Assembly: GCF_016595435.1 (NCBI RefSeq)
Contig: NZ_JAENIJ010000010.1
Location: 1-64,000 of the forward strand
DNA length: 64,000 bases
DNA from: Luteolibacter pohnpeiensis
GTDB taxonomy: Bacteria > Verrucomicrobiota > Verrucomicrobiia > Verrucomicrobiales > Akkermansiaceae
Direction of reading: 5' to 3'
Part shown: positions 9,149 through 18,337 of the stretch, in pieces
Position numbering within the stretch: the first letter of the stretch is position 1
How the letters are laid out: the number at the start of each line of letters is the position of its first letter
Position numbers and translations under genes: made by a program
Notes under the pieces: model-generated
What the model saw: only the letters and a program-made list of their open reading frames with translations
Databases searched by the model: none
What the model was told of the DNA's origin: nothing

Positions 9149-10504
9149 GTGAATCTTCGCCCCATCGCGCTCCTACTTTCCGGAGCCGCCATCATTGCTA
9201 CGCCGCTTCACGCTCAATTGAAAGTGAACACCGACTACTCCGAAAAGGATGTCGGGTTCAAACTCAAGAACGTGCCACCTCCAGCCGTCAACGATGCGGC
9301 TGCCGATGCCACCATCAAAATTGTCGCAGGCCAAGGGAATCGCGGCACCGGCGGGCTTCCGGTCCTCACCGACGGCGCGATGCCGACCGATCCGGATGAG
9401 AAAAAAAGCAGCTTCTGTTTCAGCGATGTCGAAAATGGCGGTCGCCTCGTCATTGATTTGGGCAAGGTGATCGCGGTTAAAACCGTGGCAACCTATTCCT
9501 GGAGCGCAGGTTCCAGAGCTGGCCAATTTTACCGGCTCTATGGATCCGATGGCGAAGCCAAAAACTTCAACGCGGCGCCGGACCGCCAGATCGATCCACT
9601 CACCTGTGGCTGGAAAGGCATTGCCAAGGTCGATACCCGGGATAAGCCGCCAGGCCAACACGCAGCCGAAGTGACCAGTCCCCGCTTCGAAGGTCTGGGT
9701 AAATTTCGCTACATCCTGTTAGAAATCGAGCAGCCCGATCCTTACGATCCGGAATCGAACACAATGTTCAATGAGATCGATGTGATCGATGTCAAAGGCC
9801 CGGATATCCAGCGTGCCGCACCTGGGCAAAAATTGGTGCGCACCTATAAAACAGATGACGGTGCCTATTCGTTCACCGTCGATGCCACTCTTGCCCCGGA
9901 TCTTTTGAACTGGTCGGAAAAAGTCCTGATGCCCGTGGTAAAAGAATGGTACCCGAAGCTGGTCGATCTTCTGCCAAGCAAAGGCTACACCGCTTCCCAT
10001 GACATCACCATGGTCTACAAACCGGATGCCAACGTCATGAAAGGAACGCCTGCATGGGCCGCCGGCAGCGAACTTTCACTCAATGCCGACTGGTTCCGCG
10101 GACAGCTTGAAGGCGAAGGCTGCGGTTGCGTCATTCACGAACTCGTCCACGTGGTGCAGGATTACGGACGCGCCCGTCAAACCAATCCGAATCCATCGCC
10201 GACTCCAGGTTGGGTGACTGAAGGAACACCGGACTATATCCGCTTTTACATCTACGAGCCAAAAACCAACGGAGCAGCGCTTTCACCGGATCGCGCGGAG
10301 AGCGTCAAATACGATGGCATGTATCGGATTTCCGCAAATTTCTTCAACTATGTGTTTTCGAAATACGGGACCGACCTGCTGCAAAAGCTCAACACCGCAG
10401 CTAGAGAAGGCAAATACGACGACGACCTTTGGCTGAAATGGACCGAGCACTCGCTGGATCAACTCAACGACGAGTGGAAGAAGTCGATCAAGCGAGGCCG
10501 CTGA
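9149..10504 (+). CDS. secreted basic-secretory-protein type metallopeptidase with discoidin-like domain
   Basis: About 451 residues from GTG at 9149 (a TTG at 9137 is also in frame). The N-terminal signal peptide is RPIALLLSGAAIIATPLHA. Residues about 60-215 form a discoidin (F5/8 C)-like beta domain containing VIDLGKVIAVKTVATYSW and FRYILLEIEQPDP. The C-terminal half is a BSP domain (PF04450 type) with zinc motif HELVHVVQ near residue 330 and the downstream GWVTEGTPDYIRFY, where the acidic residue and tyrosine fit the family. BSPs are known from plants and bacteria as putative zinc peptidases. It is likely exported to act on external protein or glycoprotein. Confidence 0.85.
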   Translation: MNLRPIALLLSGAAIIATPLHAQLKVNTDYSEKDVGFKLKNVPPPAVNDAAADATIKIVAGQGNRGTGGLPVLTDGAMPTDPDEKKSSFCFSDVENGGRLVIDLGKVIAVKTVATYSWSAGSRAGQFYRLYGSDGEAKNFNAAPDRQIDPLTCGWKGIAKVDTRDKPPGQHAAEVTSPRFEGLGKFRYILLEIEQPDPYDPESNTMFNEIDVIDVKGPDIQRAAPGQKLVRTYKTDDGAYSFTVDATLAPDLLNWSEKVLMPVVKEWYPKLVDLLPSKGYTASHDITMVYKPDANVMKGTPAWAAGSELSLNADWFRGQLEGEGCGCVIHELVHVVQDYGRARQTNPNPSPTPGWVTEGTPDYIRFYIYEPKTNGAALSPDRAESVKYDGMYRISANFFNYVFSKYGTDLLQKLNTAAREGKYDDDLWLKWTEHSLDQLNDEWKKSIKRGR

Positions 10505-10526
10505 ATTCCATTTTCTCCGGGGAGTC

Positions 10527-11321
10527 TCATGCCGCAGCGTGTGACTCTCCGAGGATGAATTGATCGTCGAGATCTGAAACTGAATTTACGATCACGTCCG
10601 GCCGGTAGGCATACTTGGCAAGATCCGCCATCGTGGTGTGGCCGCTTAAGACCAAAACGGTGCGGTAGCCCATTTCCACACCACCCAGGATATCGGTATA
10701 CATTGTATCACCCACCATGGTGGTGTCCTCGGAACGAAGACCGAGCTCACGTTGCGCCATGCGCATCATCACGCCACTCGGTTTTCCAACGGAAAAAGCC
10801 TTCACTCCTGTCGCGCGCTCAATCATCGCAACAATCGCCCCACAACCCGGGCGGATTCCTTCATCTGTCGGACAGGTCGCATCCAAATTGGTTGCGATCA
10901 ACCGCGCGCCCTTTTCGACCAGGCGCACTCCGCGTTCGATCATTTCGAAAGTCAGCGTCCGCCCTTCTCCCACCACCACGTAGTCAGCCTGATCATCGAC
11001 CACGGAGTAGCCATTATGGTGCAAAGCCATTCCGAGTCCGTTTTCTCCAATCACAAAAGCCGTTCCACCAGGTTTCTGGGCAGCCAGGAATCGAGCCGTC
11101 GCCATGGCGCAGGTGAAAACATCCGTCTCCTCCGCGTGAATGCCCATTCGGCAAAGTTTCAGCGCAACATCTCTCCGGGTGCGCTGGGAATTGTTCGTCA
11201 AAAATCGAAACGGGACACCATTTGCCCGCAATTTTGAAATAAATGCATCCGCACCGGGTATCATGCTCTTGCCACGATACACCACGCCATCCATATCCAG
11301 CAAAAATCCTGTCTTATGCAT
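10527..11321 (-). CDS. HAD-IIA family phosphatase, NagD-like
   Basis: About 264 residues from the ATG at 11319-11321; a GTG three codons upstream is less likely. HAD motifs: FLLDMDGVVYRGK (motif I with catalytic DxD), FLTNNSQRTRRD (motif II, NagD-type T-N-N), the C2A cap domain in the middle, SVGKPSGVMM (motif III lysine) and TTMVGDTMYTDILGG (motif IV). Length and motifs match the NagD / p-nitrophenylphosphatase group, which dephosphorylates nucleotides and sugar phosphates in the cytoplasm. It is convergent with the BSP gene, with 22 bp between them. Confidence 0.9.
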   Translation of the reverse strand: MHKTGFLLDMDGVVYRGKSMIPGADAFISKLRANGVPFRFLTNNSQRTRRDVALKLCRMGIHAEETDVFTCAMATARFLAAQKPGGTAFVIGENGLGMALHHNGYSVVDDQADYVVVGEGRTLTFEMIERGVRLVEKGARLIATNLDATCPTDEGIRPGCGAIVAMIERATGVKAFSVGKPSGVMMRMAQRELGLRSEDTTMVGDTMYTDILGGVEMGYRTVLVLSGHTTMADLAKYAYRPDVIVNSVSDLDDQFILGESHAAA

Positions 11322-11512
11322 ACAGGACACTTAGCGGGAAGCGTGCCACTACACATTCCGACCCAGTAAAGCAAGAAAAAAGGCGCATTAAAATGAGCAC
11401 CCATCGTTTCTGATTCCGAGTTGATTCACCTGTATAACATTTTCATATCCTATTGTTTCCCAGACTAAACCCGGTCAACTTTCCCACCCATTCACCCATT
11501 TGTGATTTTTTG

Positions 11513-14002
11513 ATGAAGCTTTCCACTTTCTTTCCCGCCTTGTTTTTCTCTGGAGTGATACCCACCGCCTCTGCAGCAGAACCAACTTACAACCGAGCCC
11601 CGTTGCAGCCGATTCCGTACACCGCGCTACCGCTCGGATCGGTCAAACCGGCTGGCTGGTTGCGCACTCAGCTGGAACTCCAACGGGACGGGCTGACCGG
11701 TCACGCTGAGGAACTTTTACCCGCTGTGAACTTCGATTCCGCTTGGCGTGGTGGCAATGGGGAAAACTGGGAGAAAGGACCTTATTATTTGAAAGGCCTC
11801 ATCCCACTCGCCTGGGGGCTGGATGATGAGACCTTGAAGAAAGCCGCCAAGGATTGGATTGATCCGATATTGTCCAGTCAGCGTCCGGACGGATTTTATG
11901 GCCCTGAAAACAATACCGACTGGTGGCCCCGAATGGTGGTAAACTACCTGCTGAGAGATTATCAGGAAGCCACCGGTGATCCCCGTATTGAACCCTTTCT
12001 TAGCAAATACTATGCTTACATGAGTTCCCATCTGGATGCGGATCCATTGAAAGATTGGGGCATGAGCCGTGCAGGAGATGACATCGATAATATCTTCTGG
12101 CTATACAATCGCACCGGCGAAAAGAAGCTGCTTACCCTGGCGAAGAAGCTATCCCAGCAAGCCTATCCATGGACTGAGATTTTCGAGCAAAACAAATTTC
12201 TCCAATACGACAGCTATCAGCCCCGACACGGAGTCAATATTCCCCAGGCATTGAAGATGCCTGCGGTGTATTCCCAACTTTCGAAGAACGAGGAAGATCG
12301 AAAGGCCTTCCAGCAAGGGGTCGCCCACTTGATGAAGGATCACGGTCTTTCCGTGGGCATCAATTCCGGAACTGAGTTTCTCGCCGGATCGAGCACCACG
12401 GAAGGGATTGAGCTTTGCTCGATTGTCGAGCGCATGCTCTCAGACGCTACAGCCGCCCGCATTCTTGGAGACTGCAGCATCGCCGATCATCTGGAGTTGA
12501 TGGCTTTTAATGCGCTTCCCGGCTCTCTTTCGTCGAACATTCATCAGCACGTTTACTTTTGTGTCCCGAACAATGTCATCGCCAAGCACGGTGGAGTTGG
12601 CTACGCGCAGGACTATGACAACGCCAACAATCCAGGGCCGATTTCGGGATTCCCCTGCTGTTGCTACAATTTCCACATGGGCTGGCCAAAGCTGCTGCAA
12701 AATTCATGGGCAGCGACATCCGATGGAGGACTTGCACCGTTGGTCTACGTGCCGTCTACAGTAACAACGACTCTGAAATCCGGTCATCAAGTCACCATCC
12801 GCGAAGAAACCGGCTATCCTTTCAAAGACACCATCCGATTCAGCTTCGATCTAACTGATTCTGTTAGATTTCCGCTAACACTCAGAGTCCCTGGCTGGTG
12901 CAAGGAGCCAACCATCACGCTGAACGGCGCTGGCATGAAATTTTCCAAGATCATCCAACGCGAGTGGAAGCCGGGAGATGTGCTGGAATTGAAGCTACCC
13001 ATGCCTCTTGATGCCGTCCCGGGGATCAACCAAACGGTGTCCATCCGCCGCGGTCCGTTGATTTACTCCCTGGCGATCCAGGAAGATTGGGAATCAACCC
13101 ACCATGCGGCGATAGCTGGCTTTGATTCCTACGATGTGCTGCCGGAAAAACCATGGAACTACGCACTTCAACTTGACCCGAAAAACCTATCGGAATCGAT
13201 TCAGATCACGGAGACGGATTTACCTGAAAACCCTTACCAATCTGGTGCTGCGCCGGTAAAACTCAGCATGCATGCGCGCCGTCTTCCCAGCTGGAAACTC
13301 GCCGCCAATGGATTGGTTGCCACGGATCCTCCGATGAGCCCGGTTTCTTCAGAAGAGCCACTCGAAACCGTGACTCTGGTCCCATTTGGTTCCCAGATGT
13401 TGCGAGTGACCAGCTTTCCTGTTCTGGGAAATCCATCCGCACCTGCGAAATCGTTCAGCGATGACTTTGCAGATGGTGACTACGAAGGCTGGCTCACCTA
13501 CGGCACAGGTTGGTTCGTGAAAGAAGGCAAACTTCAACCCGCAGTGAATGCGAACACCAATAGCGCAGGAGCTTTTGGCGTGAAGGCCATCGTTCCAGCA
13601 ACGGATTTTTCAGATCTCGATTACGAGGCCAGCGTAGCCGTCGGGCCTATCGGTGATGCCGGACTGATGTTCCGGGTTCGCAATGCGTCGCTTGGGGCAG
13701 ATTCCTACGATGGCTATTATGTAGGAATCAGCGCTGAAAAACAACGCGTGGTTCTCGGCAAAGCCGTCAATCAACGATGGGTCGAAATTACCAGCAAAGC
13801 GTTTAAGATCACGCCTTCCACCTCCTATCAACTTCGTATCAAAGCCAGTGGATCACACCTTGAAGTTTTCCTGTTAGATCAAAAGATTCTGAATGCGACC
13901 GATGACAGTTACCAGTCTGGCTGCATCGGAGTCCGGGAATACACCCCGGATCCTGCAAAAACCATCGCCACCTTTACTTCGGTTCAGGCAAAGGCCGATT
14001 AA
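11513..14002 (+). CDS. secreted GH127-type beta-L-arabinofuranosidase (DUF1680) with C-terminal laminin-G-like domain
   Basis: About 829 residues from the ATG at 11513, chosen because it begins the signal peptide MKLSTFFPALFFSGVIPTASA. The GH127 catalytic region covers about residues 30-640: LPLGSVKPAGWLRTQLELQ at its start, EGIELCSIVERM holding the E-x-C pair, and GFPCCCYNFHMGW holding the cysteine cluster. In the characterised enzyme HypBA1 these residues bind zinc and supply the nucleophilic cysteine. Residues about 650-829 (SFSDDFADGDYEGWLTYGTG onward) look like a DUF1080/laminin-G beta-sandwich, usually carbohydrate binding. It probably releases L-arabinose from external plant or algal glycans. 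Confidence 0.88.
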   Translation: MKLSTFFPALFFSGVIPTASAAEPTYNRAPLQPIPYTALPLGSVKPAGWLRTQLELQRDGLTGHAEELLPAVNFDSAWRGGNGENWEKGPYYLKGLIPLAWGLDDETLKKAAKDWIDPILSSQRPDGFYGPENNTDWWPRMVVNYLLRDYQEATGDPRIEPFLSKYYAYMSSHLDADPLKDWGMSRAGDDIDNIFWLYNRTGEKKLLTLAKKLSQQAYPWTEIFEQNKFLQYDSYQPRHGVNIPQALKMPAVYSQLSKNEEDRKAFQQGVAHLMKDHGLSVGINSGTEFLAGSSTTEGIELCSIVERMLSDATAARILGDCSIADHLELMAFNALPGSLSSNIHQHVYFCVPNNVIAKHGGVGYAQDYDNANNPGPISGFPCCCYNFHMGWPKLLQNSWAATSDGGLAPLVYVPSTVTTTLKSGHQVTIREETGYPFKDTIRFSFDLTDSVRFPLTLRVPGWCKEPTITLNGAGMKFSKIIQREWKPGDVLELKLPMPLDAVPGINQTVSIRRGPLIYSLAIQEDWESTHHAAIAGFDSYDVLPEKPWNYALQLDPKNLSESIQITETDLPENPYQSGAAPVKLSMHARRLPSWKLAANGLVATDPPMSPVSSEEPLETVTLVPFGSQMLRVTSFPVLGNPSAPAKSFSDDFADGDYEGWLTYGTGWFVKEGKLQPAVNANTNSAGAFGVKAIVPATDFSDLDYEASVAVGPIGDAGLMFRVRNASLGADSYDGYYVGISAEKQRVVLGKAVNQRWVEITSKAFKITPSTSYQLRIKASGSHLEVFLLDQKILNATDDSYQSGCIGVREYTPDPAKTIATFTSVQAKAD

Positions 14003-14022
14003 GATCTGATTTTGCCAATCCA

Positions 14023-14045
14023 GCCGGTGGTTGATCACCACCGGC
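14023..14045 (+). terminator. strong hairpin after GH127 gene
   Basis: Perfect 9-bp stem GCCGGTGGT / ACCACCGGC with a 5-base loop, 20 bases after the stop codon. It is followed by a C/T run (ccccctctt) rather than a clean T tract, so termination may be partial. It lies 13 bp before the next start. Confidence 0.6.
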
Positions 14046-14058
14046 CCCCCTCTTACTC

Positions 14059-14745
14059 ATGCTGACTCAACCCGCTGAATTCGGTTCGATTCTCCTCGCC
14101 TTCATTGCGATCATGAATCCAATCGCGAATACACCGATATTTCTGGCTCTAACAGAAGATCTGGATGCGGCAACACGGCGTAACGTCGCGATCAGAGCCT
14201 TGTTATTAGCTTTTGCGCTGATCTCAGCTTTCGCCTTTGGCGGGCAATTGCTGTTCAATGCCTTTGGCTTAACCCTTCCCGCCTTGCGCATCGCTGGCGG
14301 CATTCTGGTAGCCTTGGTCGGTTATCATTTGCTTCAAGGCGAACCATCAGTCATTCACACACCCGCATCCGCCAAAGCGGGTAACCCAGCGGAATCCGCA
14401 CTTGGCATCGCAGTGACGCCACTTGCTCTACCCATCCTCGCCGGCCCGGGAACGATCGCAACGGCCATGAATCTATCCGTTGGGAACAGCAAACGTCAGG
14501 CACTCGTCGTCGTGATTGCTTTTGCCGTCGTTTGCCTGCTGACCCTGATCTGTTTTCTCAGCGGCCAAGCCTTGGTCAAATATTTGGGTCGGACTGCGAT
14601 TAAGGTCGTCACCCGATTGATGGGATTGATTCTGGCTGTTGTTGGAGTCCAGATGTTGATCGAAGGAATTGGCGGCGCTGTGGATGCCTATCATGCGCAT
14701 CATTTGGCCATGGTCTTCATAGAAAAAGCGGTCTTGCGGATTTGA
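14059..14745 (+). CDS. MarC family integral membrane protein
   Basis: 228 residues with about six membrane helices. Family hallmarks are FIAIMNPIANTPIFLALTED at the N-terminus, the helix after ALRIAGGILVALVGYHLL, and the mid-protein VTPLALPILAGPGTIATAM, the most conserved stretch of the MarC/YhgN group. Function in the family is unresolved; the early link to antibiotic resistance was not confirmed. A short loop rich in A/P (HTPASAKAGNPAES) separates the two three-helix halves. It may be transcribed alone, with hairpins on both sides. Confidence 0.9.
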   Translation: MLTQPAEFGSILLAFIAIMNPIANTPIFLALTEDLDAATRRNVAIRALLLAFALISAFAFGGQLLFNAFGLTLPALRIAGGILVALVGYHLLQGEPSVIHTPASAKAGNPAESALGIAVTPLALPILAGPGTIATAMNLSVGNSKRQALVVVIAFAVVCLLTLICFLSGQALVKYLGRTAIKVVTRLMGLILAVVGVQMLIEGIGGAVDAYHAHHLAMVFIEKAVLRI

Positions 14746-15080
14746 ATCGATTTTTAGGGGTGACGGAATCGTCCCCAACTTGTTCGTCTTTTCATGGCTT
14801 GGCCTGTTTTTTTCTTGGTAGCGATCGTGACGTTATCGGCACATGCTTTTTAGCAATAATCATTCAAACCCCGCCAAACCTTGGATTTTCTCGTAACACA
14901 TTAATCAGGAGTGGATTAATTTCCGATTTCACATCCCAAAGAAACACCAAGTTGATTCGTGAGCTTTTAAAATCATTCACTTTATCCCCGTTCAGCCCAC
15001 TTTGGCGATTCCGTGTGTGGAACAACCTGTTAACGAATGGTGCGACCTCTATTGATCAACCTCACTAAGTCGATAAAACC
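14746..15080. other. gene-free stretch upstream of the PEP-CTERM gene
   Basis: 335 bases with no convincing gene; an open frame across it has neither start context nor protein-like composition. It begins with a hairpin (14757-14776) and should contain the promoter of the PEP-CTERM gene. I find no clear sigma70 or sigma54 site. Confidence 0.5.
14757..14776 (+). terminator. possible terminator of marC-like gene
   Basis: GGGG(T)GACG / CGTCCCC stem with one bulged base and loop gaat, 12 bases after the stop codon, followed by a T-rich but interrupted tract. Confidence 0.4.
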
Positions 15081-15869
15081 ATGAAATCGTTGTTTAATTC
15101 CTTCCCAACTTCGGTCGGGCGAGTAATCGCATTTGCGGCCATCAGTGGCCTCGGGGCAATCAGCTCGTCTTACGGAGCCATTGTGGTCAATTCCACTTCC
15201 AATGTCGCTAGTGGCGGCACCTCTGGAGACTCGTATGATCCATCGACACAAGGCTCTCCCACCATCACCGCTTCCAGCACTGACCTTGCTGAGGGTCTGA
15301 CCGCAACAGTGTTTTACAACAACCCTGGTGCAGGCGCAGATGGCTCTACCACCACCGAATCGTCCACCGGTGTATCTGCATGGACTGATGGATCGATCAC
15401 GACATACTATGGCTCGGATCACACGGGCTATGGAACCGTGGATGCCCGAGTCGGAGGAGCGGAACTCCAAACCTATGTCACTTATGACCTTGGTGCTCTT
15501 TATGATATTTCCCAAGTAAATGTGATTCTTGGTTGGAATGACTCAGGTCGTGACGACAGCAGCTTCACCTTACTGACTTCGGTCGACGGTATTTCTTACA
15601 CCGTTGCCGCGACTTACACCAAAGGCGCCGACAATACAAACTCCATCACCACTCCAGTCACCAATCTGCACAGCATCGTCGATGATGGCGGAGCTGACAT
15701 CGCCACCGGTGTGCAATACGTTCAAATCCAATTTACGGATGCTGACAACGGTTATGCAGGACTTGCAGAGGTTGATATTCTCGGCACCGCAGCGGTCCCT
15801 GAGCCATCGGCTGTTCTTTTACTTGGCCTAGGCGGTGTGGCTGCAGCCGCACGTCGCCGTCGTGCCTGA
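15081..15869 (+). CDS. PEP-CTERM domain exported protein
   Basis: 262 residues. The N-terminal signal covers about 1-37 (GRVIAFAAISGLGAISSSYGA). The body is a discoidin-like beta domain (LQTYVTYDLGALYDISQVNV, FTLLTSVDGISYTVAATYT, VQYVQIQFTD). The C-terminus is a canonical sorting tripartite tail: VPEPSA, helix VLLLGLGGVAAAA, and basic RRRRA. PEP-CTERM proteins are processed by exosortase and are associated with exopolysaccharide and biofilm matrix. No exosortase lies in this window, although an EPS locus begins about 10 kb away. A good terminator follows. Confidence 0.9.
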   Translation: MKSLFNSFPTSVGRVIAFAAISGLGAISSSYGAIVVNSTSNVASGGTSGDSYDPSTQGSPTITASSTDLAEGLTATVFYNNPGAGADGSTTTESSTGVSAWTDGSITTYYGSDHTGYGTVDARVGGAELQTYVTYDLGALYDISQVNVILGWNDSGRDDSSFTLLTSVDGISYTVAATYTKGADNTNSITTPVTNLHSIVDDGGADIATGVQYVQIQFTDADNGYAGLAEVDILGTAAVPEPSAVLLLGLGGVAAAARRRRA

Positions 15870-15885
15870 TCATTGCTAGTATAAG

Positions 15886-15930
15886 AAACCGGATGGTGAC
15901 AGCCTGGCTGTTCAACCGTCCGGTTTTTTT
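15886..15930 (+). terminator. rho-independent terminator after PEP-CTERM gene
   Basis: AAACCGGATGG pairs with CCGTCCGGTTT (10 of 11 plus one G-T) across a loop of about 20 bases, followed by seven T. It lies 16 bases after the stop codon. Confidence 0.8.
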
Positions 15931-15966
15931 ATAGATAACGTTCCGGAAAACACTCGAAACCACGAA

Positions 15967-18333
15967 TCAGGCTACACCCGTTGTTCCTTCCCGCCTCGCA
16001 GCTGCTTGGCGGATTTTTTGTTCAAGGATGTTAGTACGGATCGGTTTTGAAAGATAATCATCCATCCCAGCAGCCAAACATTCCTTGCGATCGCTTTCAC
16101 TCGCATGCGCGGTTAATGCGATGATCTGGGGACACTGAGCCGCAGAAGGAAATTCTGATTTCAAAATCCGAGTCGCTTCCAAACCGTCCATACCTGGCAT
16201 CTGGATATCCATCAGAATCAAATCGTAGTGGCGCAGTCGAGCAGCTGTCAGAGCTTCATTTCCATCACTCACCACATCCGCCTCATACCCCATTCTTCCC
16301 AGGATCATACGGGCAACCCGCTGGTTCACCAAATTATCTTCCGCAAGCAAGATACGAAGTGGAATCAAATCCGCCAGTGACTGGCTGATCAAAGGAGATT
16401 GGGATTTCCGAGTCGGTTTGTCTTTCGCAAGACCAAGAGCACGGGCCAACGCATGATGGAGCTGCGACTGCTTCACAGGCTTTGGCAAATAACTATCAAA
16501 CCACTGCCAGCGCTTATCCCCGCGCCCAGGTGCCAAGCCCGCCGAGCTGAACATGATCAAGGGCAAGCCAGCGCGATTCGTCAAATTCCGGATTTGCTCC
16601 GCGAGCTGGAGCCCATCGATCTCCGGCATTTGCATGTCGAGAATCGCGAGATCGATACGAGTCTCACCTGCCAGCAATTCAATGGCCTCTCCGGCCGATT
16701 CTGCTTCGATCGAAACCATGCCCCAACGTTCAATCTGAATGCTGAATATACGCCGATTTGTAGCATTATCATCGACCACCAAAATCGTGTGCCCCTGAAA
16801 TGGAGTCGGATCTAACAACTCGGCAGCATCATCCAATCCCGCCTCCGTTTCAGGAATCTGGATGGTAAAATGGAAGTTTGAGCCTTTTCCATCTTCACTA
16901 TCTACGCCAATGGTCCCGCCCATCAACTCCGTCAATTGTCGACAAATGGCCAAGCCTAGGCCAGTTCCTCCATAACGGCGGGTGGTGGAAGCATCTACCT
17001 GACTGAACAGCTGGAACAGGCGATTCATGCGATCCTTCGGGATGCCGATACCGGTATCAATCACCCGAAATTCCAATTGATGCCAAGTCTGGTTAGGCGA
17101 ACTCCCTTCAGGCGGATCAATTTTCACACTTTCCACCTCCACCAACACTTCACCTTTATGGGTGAATTTGATCGCATTGCTGATCAAGTTTACCAGCACC
17201 TGGCGCAAACGCGTGACATCGCCGAGGAACCATTCCGGGGCAGCCTCATCAATGTAATAAATCAAATCGAGGCCCTTTTCCTCAGCTTGCTTCGACAGCA
17301 AATCAATCGCGTCCTCAACCGTGGACCTAAGGCAAACGGGAATGACTTCCAGATCGATACGACCTGCCTCAATTTTCGAAAAGTCGAGGATATCATTGAT
17401 TATCGTCAGAAGACTATCGGCACTATCCCGGATGGTTTCGGTGAAACCTCTCTGCTGTTCATCCAATGGCGTATCTAACAACAGACTCGTCATCCCAAGC
17501 ACTCCATTCATCGGAGTCCGGATTTCATGACTCATGTTCGCGAGAAACTCCGACTTGGCCATGCTGCCGGCCTCCGCAGCTTCTTTTGCCGCGACTAACT
17601 CTCTCTCGATCAAAATGCGATGTTGAACCTGCTCCTCAAGAGCAGCATTAGCCGTAGCTAGCTCGCGCGTCCGAAGCTCGACGCGGCGCTCCACCTCGCC
17701 TTGATGAATCTCCAATTGGGCACGGCGATGGCAAACCTCCTTCATTTCCTTCTGCCCGTATAAACATGCGTAGATCAGGAAAATATCTTCAAACACAACC
17801 CATCCACCATGCTCGAGCCAGCGCCAGGATGATGATAACATCGTGCCAAACACTGACATTGGCCAATAGACTCCACGGAAATAGTGATCCACCAAGACAA
17901 CCAGTGAAGCTGTAACCAAGACCCGCCAATCTCGGTAGAAGGATAGAAATGCAAGCGAGCCAAAGATATGGAAATGAAATTCGATACGGCCACCTGACAA
18001 ATGAATCATCAGCGCTGATGAAATCATCTGGGCAAAGGCGATAATATGCCGATTGAGAACTTTCCCTGGTTGTTTCCAGATCAGTAAAATGGGTGGCAGA
18101 GTCACCAATCCACCCAAAATAACCGCAGCCCATACATGAGGATTAATTTTACTGACACCACCCAACCAAGTCAGGGGTGTCAACCAGATGACCATCGCGA
18201 TGCATGCAAGCCACTCAACGAAAAGCAGGCAGGCAAACATGCGGTCCGTACGAATGTACAGCCTCTGCCTCCGCTTAGCGAGCAGACTTGAAGATAACTC
18301 CTCAATGCTGGCATTTGAATATTCCGTATCCAT
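15967..18333 (-). CDS. membrane hybrid histidine kinase with two receiver domains
   Basis: About 788 residues from the ATG at 18331-18333. This start leaves the upstream gene intact with 4 bp between them, whereas the longer frame overlaps it. Several membrane helices cover about 40-205. A coiled coil (about 215-265) leads to HisKA with phospho-acceptor FLANMSHEIRTPMNGVLGM (His near 267). The HATPase domain carries LVNLISNAIKF, VIDTGIGIP and YGGTGLGLAI. Receiver 1 begins ILVVDDNATNRRIF with acceptor LAILDMQMPEIDG; receiver 2 begins ILLAEDNLVNQRVA with acceptor LILMDIQMPGMDG. There is no Hpt domain and no DNA-binding output, so the final phosphate target must lie elsewhere. The sensor is encoded just after a thioredoxin-fold membrane protein. 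Confidence 0.93.
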   Translation of the reverse strand: MDTEYSNASIEELSSSLLAKRRQRLYIRTDRMFACLLFVEWLACIAMVIWLTPLTWLGGVSKINPHVWAAVILGGLVTLPPILLIWKQPGKVLNRHIIAFAQMISSALMIHLSGGRIEFHFHIFGSLAFLSFYRDWRVLVTASLVVLVDHYFRGVYWPMSVFGTMLSSSWRWLEHGGWVVFEDIFLIYACLYGQKEMKEVCHRRAQLEIHQGEVERRVELRTRELATANAALEEQVQHRILIERELVAAKEAAEAGSMAKSEFLANMSHEIRTPMNGVLGMTSLLLDTPLDEQQRGFTETIRDSADSLLTIINDILDFSKIEAGRIDLEVIPVCLRSTVEDAIDLLSKQAEEKGLDLIYYIDEAAPEWFLGDVTRLRQVLVNLISNAIKFTHKGEVLVEVESVKIDPPEGSSPNQTWHQLEFRVIDTGIGIPKDRMNRLFQLFSQVDASTTRRYGGTGLGLAICRQLTELMGGTIGVDSEDGKGSNFHFTIQIPETEAGLDDAAELLDPTPFQGHTILVVDDNATNRRIFSIQIERWGMVSIEAESAGEAIELLAGETRIDLAILDMQMPEIDGLQLAEQIRNLTNRAGLPLIMFSSAGLAPGRGDKRWQWFDSYLPKPVKQSQLHHALARALGLAKDKPTRKSQSPLISQSLADLIPLRILLAEDNLVNQRVARMILGRMGYEADVVSDGNEALTAARLRHYDLILMDIQMPGMDGLEATRILKSEFPSAAQCPQIIALTAHASESDRKECLAAGMDDYLSKPIRTNILEQKIRQAAARREGTTGVA

Positions 18334-18337
18334 CACA

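Noticed and set aside
14841..14860. Possible sigma54 site (cggcac...) upstream of the PEP-CTERM gene
   Set aside because: The second element (TTGC at the right spacing) is absent.
14742..15068. Open frame of 108 codons between the MarC-like gene and the PEP-CTERM gene
   Set aside because: No ribosome site, skewed composition, overlaps the previous stop and a hairpin; reads as non-coding.
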